A DNA stretch of 64,000 nucleotides from positions 14,508,001-14,572,000 of the forward strand of contig NC_079883.1 of assembly GCF_029227915.1 (NCBI RefSeq), in the 5' to 3' direction. Source of the stretch: Hydractinia symbiolongicarpus. Taxonomy: Eukaryota; Cnidaria; Hydrozoa; Anthoathecata; Hydractiniidae. Below are positions 60,452-64,000 of this stretch, in pieces; within the stretch, counting starts at the first letter, position 1, and every line of letters starts with the position of its first letter. The translations under genes and the position numbers were made by a program. The notes below the pieces were generated by a model. The model had not been told where the DNA came from. It saw nothing but the letters and a program-made list of their open reading frames with translations, and ran no database searches.

Positions 60452-63400
60452 TTTCAGTTTCTATAACATGACTCGCACTAGTGTATAAAATTAATTTGAA
60501 GACACATGATCCTGTTGCTGTATTAGCGAAAGAGTAGTCTGTTTGGAACGGCAAATAATAGTCTATGGGTCTACATTTTGTTTAGAATCCGACGACTACA
60601 AATTTACATGTTAAACAAAAATTGCATCCAGCACCGTGATGCCCCAGCGGTAGCTAAATATTTACTCCTCTGGGTGTTTGGTGATGCCTCTTAATTTCTA
60701 GCTAGCTCCACAATCATATGACTCTCCTCCCCCTGCCCTCTCCCCAACACTTCTCTGTCATCCAATCTTGAAAAAAATTACCTTTGGTGTCGGTAACATG
60801 TGACCATGTCAATGTCTATATAAACATTGACAGGAAGTATTATATGTGGAAAAATTAGCGATGTTCTTTTGTTGATTTTGCTAAGTTTTTTTAGTCATTC
60901 TTTATATACATTTAAAAAATTTGTCAAGAGCCAACACATTTTGTGGAGCTGGATAAAACTACAAAGTAGTTATGTGATGGACATCACTCACTGTGTGCAG
61001 TAGCAGCTAGCTAGCTCAAAAATCCGTCCTAAAGTCTTAGGACGGATTTTTGAGAATTCTCTTATGATCTTCTAATCATCTAGCATAAGATAAAACTTAA
61101 TAAGCATTTTTATGCTAGTTAAATTGGTAGTTTTATGCTAGCTTAGCTGCTACTGTTGTGCTAGATAGCTTTAGGTGTATGTAAGGGGTTTTCACAACCT
61201 TTAAAAAACAGTGATCATAACCTCCACTTCTTTCTTGAAAAATCTCATCATTTCGCTTCTAGCTGGCTGACTACGTTTAGCACCATCTTTAAAACACAAC
61301 AAAAACTCCATCGCCGTGCCAAAAACACGTTGTCTCGCTCAATCAGATATTTACGAAAATTTACCAACAAATGACCAGATAAAATTACTGGGCAACACTG
61401 ATAAAATGGCAGAATTTTTTATAAATTTGATGTATAGGGACGAAATCGTATAGAAATCCTATATACTCTCCACCGTACTTCCTTTTTCTTTTATATTTGG
61501 CTTATTTAATGAGGAAATGGGCTCCGCTACGCTCCGGGCGCTGACGCGCCCTCCGCTTCTCTCCGCAATAAGCAAATTAAAGTGGCAACACGTTATTCTG
61601 CGTAGTGTCTCCTCCCGTCGGCTAGACGTAGACCAGAGTTTTTACTGCAATCAGGTGACTAGCAAGTAAGAATTCCAGTGAATTGTCTTGGTGGGCATTG
61701 AAACATTAAGTTATTTTTAGTAGAGCAAAAATCAGAAGAACTTGTTCTTAAGATAAGGCTCAAAGTCTCTCATCACTGTCTAGATCAGAGAACAGGCCTT
61801 TGATTTTCAACGCGGATTTGTCTGATCACTGATGGGAATCAATCTCTGTGAATCTGGTGGGTATTTTGGTCACTAGGATGTCGGACTGGGAATTTTTTTT
61901 TTCGGTAAGGAGGTATCGCTGAATGGGTTGAGTTTGACGGGATCGTTGATGTTTTTTATACATCTTTTCAAAGTGATCTGAGATGGTTTTGGATTGTATC
62001 ACCGCCATACTTTGGAGCTACAAAGGCGGCTTCTGCAACAGCAGTGCTGGACAATGTTGTTGCAAAATAATGGTTTGAGGTAAATGTACAATTGTTTATA
62101 TGTAAGGTTAAGGCTGCTTTCCCCTTCTCTTCCCCTTCTCTTATATTTAGAGAATATTTTGATCTTGATTTATTTGATTTGTGTCTTTTAATCACGTGCT
62201 CACGCATTGTTATGAAATCTCCTGTTTTTTTTTTGTATAAATGAAACGTGATTATATTTTCAAGATTGAGTGTGAACATACAATGAAAACATTATGCAAC
62301 GAGGTGCCGCGCTCCAATGAATTGCGTTTTTGTGCAAATTAAGCTGCACAAGAAAGAAGAAACACACCTAACTTTTTTACTATAACTTTCTTCGAACTCG
62401 TTGATGATAGCGGAAACAAAGACATTTCACAGAAGATGTGACAGAAAGTGACGTAGAACGAGTGCTTTTGCAAAATTAAAGCCGCGTCGTGATGATCGCA
62501 ACGCCATATCTCTTTTAAAATACCTGCATGCGTCTGTGTGTCACGCAAAATGGTATCGCAAATAGCAGGACGCACGCAATGCGGTATAAAGGGGACAGGC
62601 TAACCCGTGGGTTTTTACATAGCCACTGACTATAGTAAACTTAAATACGCGAAAGATAGAATAATCGATTTTTATTTCATGTGCCATTAGCTCCCTGTGT
62701 TTTGTTTAAAATGTTTCGCATGCCGCAAAACAGAAAAATATTTCGATAAAAAGAGCTTTCCATTTGAAGTGTTCATCTACACGAAATATCAACCTAAATT
62801 CCAGAGCCTCCACTGCGCTTTAAGATAAAGGTTTCACTTTCTCATCAGAAAATTCTACTGTGTCGGCATATCTAGAGAATTTATCTCAAAGAGCTCTGGG
62901 GTCAAGAATGTTTCTTATATTAGCATCCGCTACCCTGAAGAAAGAAAAATGTACAAAAGTTTGTAAGGTGTTGTTGCGATTAGGGATGAAGACTTTGCGT
63001 CCCCGGAGAAGAGCAGAAACACAAAAAAGTAATATTAATCTGAAGGAAACACAAACAGCGTGTTATAATAACACCTCCCTATTTTTAAAGACAGGGGAGA
63101 ACGTAAACTAAGGTCCATTTGTATGAAGATTGACGTAAGGCAATCTTGCGGAATAGTATTTTGGAGAAAAAAATATCACGTATCAAAAAAGGGAAAAAAA
63201 ATTTCTGTTGTGGGTGAAGGGGGGGCGAGAGCTGATTGACACAACAAGTGAGAGACAAGAGCCTTTGGCAGTTGTGAGTAAAAAAATACATAAAAGTTTT
63301 TTAAAAAACTTTTGCAAAATGAACCCTCTTCGTGTGTGTCACGCGGATGGCCATGGAGAGGCTAGGACTACAACACGAATTTTTTGTCGACTCAAGTAAA

Positions 63401-64000
63401 CGGTGCACAAAACACCTAGAATGTAACAAGTAAAATGGCGGGGTTGCTGATGGTCTCTTTCTTAGTTTAATCAAGAAATTGGTACCTCTATTATGCAGAT
63501 GCAGGAATTATTCATTATTATTTTGCTCCTATTCTATTCTATTTAGCAGGGGCCGTCGACGAATTATTTTCGTCATTTTTATTAGCATATGGTTGATTGA
63601 TACTGAGTTTAGCTTATAAAAGTTGTTTCCAACAAAGTTAGTTCTTTTCTACTTGTTCGTACAGTATAATAGTCAATCAGGACTTTGAAACTGAAAACAA
63701 GTTTTTTATTAGTTACTCCAAAACAACTGATCTTTATTGTTGTTTTAAGCTGGTTGGAGTTGTGGAAATATATAGCTAGCTATCATGTTTTGTTATTATT
63801 TGATGGAAAATAACCCCTAATTGGCCATATGCAGGTAAAAAAGAGGAAATCTTTTGTCAATGATCCTTTCTGGTGCTTGTGTTATAGATATTATTTATGA
63901 ACCCCCATTCCCCATCACATATAGATGACTTGCTATCTTGATAAATTTTTTGTTTTTATTTTTTTAGCAGGCAAAAAAAAAGCAATTCAATTGGCTAATA
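59496..64000. other. non-coding stretch, no supported gene
   Basis: Simple TA repeats lie at 60419-60443. A possible terminal exon on the minus strand (59727-59784: pyrimidine tract, AG, then DEVEEEEEVTDVGRLRQT and a stop) has no partner exon. A CG-rich patch at 61511-61560 holds GGGCGC-TGAC-GCGCCC. Open frames at 61826-62279 and 62860-63399 show no domain. Confidence 0.5.
61015..61054. repeat. perfect palindrome, 18-bp arms
   Basis: CTCAAAAATCCGTCCTAA, loop AGTC, then its exact reverse complement. Confidence 0.95.

Overview
This looks like an intron-rich, AT-rich animal genome. Exons are short, splice sites are GT-AG, and simple repeats and TAGCTAGC-type words are common. The mix of a ciliary adenylate kinase gene, an animal-type EnSpm/CACTA transposon, a Penelope-like element, a HIRAN-domain repeat gene and a Copia element would fit a cnidarian, perhaps a hydrozoan. 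That placement is inference, not proof. There are no bacterial operons and no CRISPR array.

Layout. (1) Positions 1-10910, minus strand: a host gene, adenylate kinase 7 (AK7). Seventeen exons can be placed with matching splice phases; only the C-terminal end runs off the left edge. Its introns hold a 41-bp minisatellite, a 218-bp tandem duplication and degenerate repeats. (2) 13092-14974: a DNA transposon with long inverted ends and a TTA duplication, without visible coding. (3) 15179-20378: a complete EnSpm/CACTA element (CACTGCGCAAAA ends, ACA duplication). It carries a two-exon protein kinase gene, the C-terminal part of the transposase and a three-exon second protein on the other strand. 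This kinase cargo is the most interesting find. (4) 20398-27062: a G-rich repeat block, a tRNA-like sequence, and a 3.8-kb satellite built from 10-bp words in 30-bp units. (5) 27063-47950: mostly non-coding, with a HIRAN pseudogene beside a pogo-like transposon end, a decayed Penelope-like element with a GIY-YIG nuclease remnant, a degenerate 82-bp tandem repeat, a decayed unknown gene and further degenerate repeats. (6) 47959-54188: the start of a LINE ORF, then a complete but dead Copia element with only 77-bp LTRs and a GTATA duplication, interrupted by a 1.1-kb TTAA-type transposon. (7) 55427-59495: a small TAA-type MITE, a second satellite array in the opposite orientation, a second G-rich block, two more tRNA-like copies and a LINE reverse transcriptase fragment. 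(8) 59500-64000: no gene I can support, but one perfect 18-bp palindrome.

Only AK7 is a confident host gene. Almost everything else is mobile DNA in various stages of decay, often nested. The EnSpm element is structurally intact at its ends and its kinase frame is open, but the transposase has lost its N-terminal catalytic half, so it would depend on a transposase supplied elsewhere.
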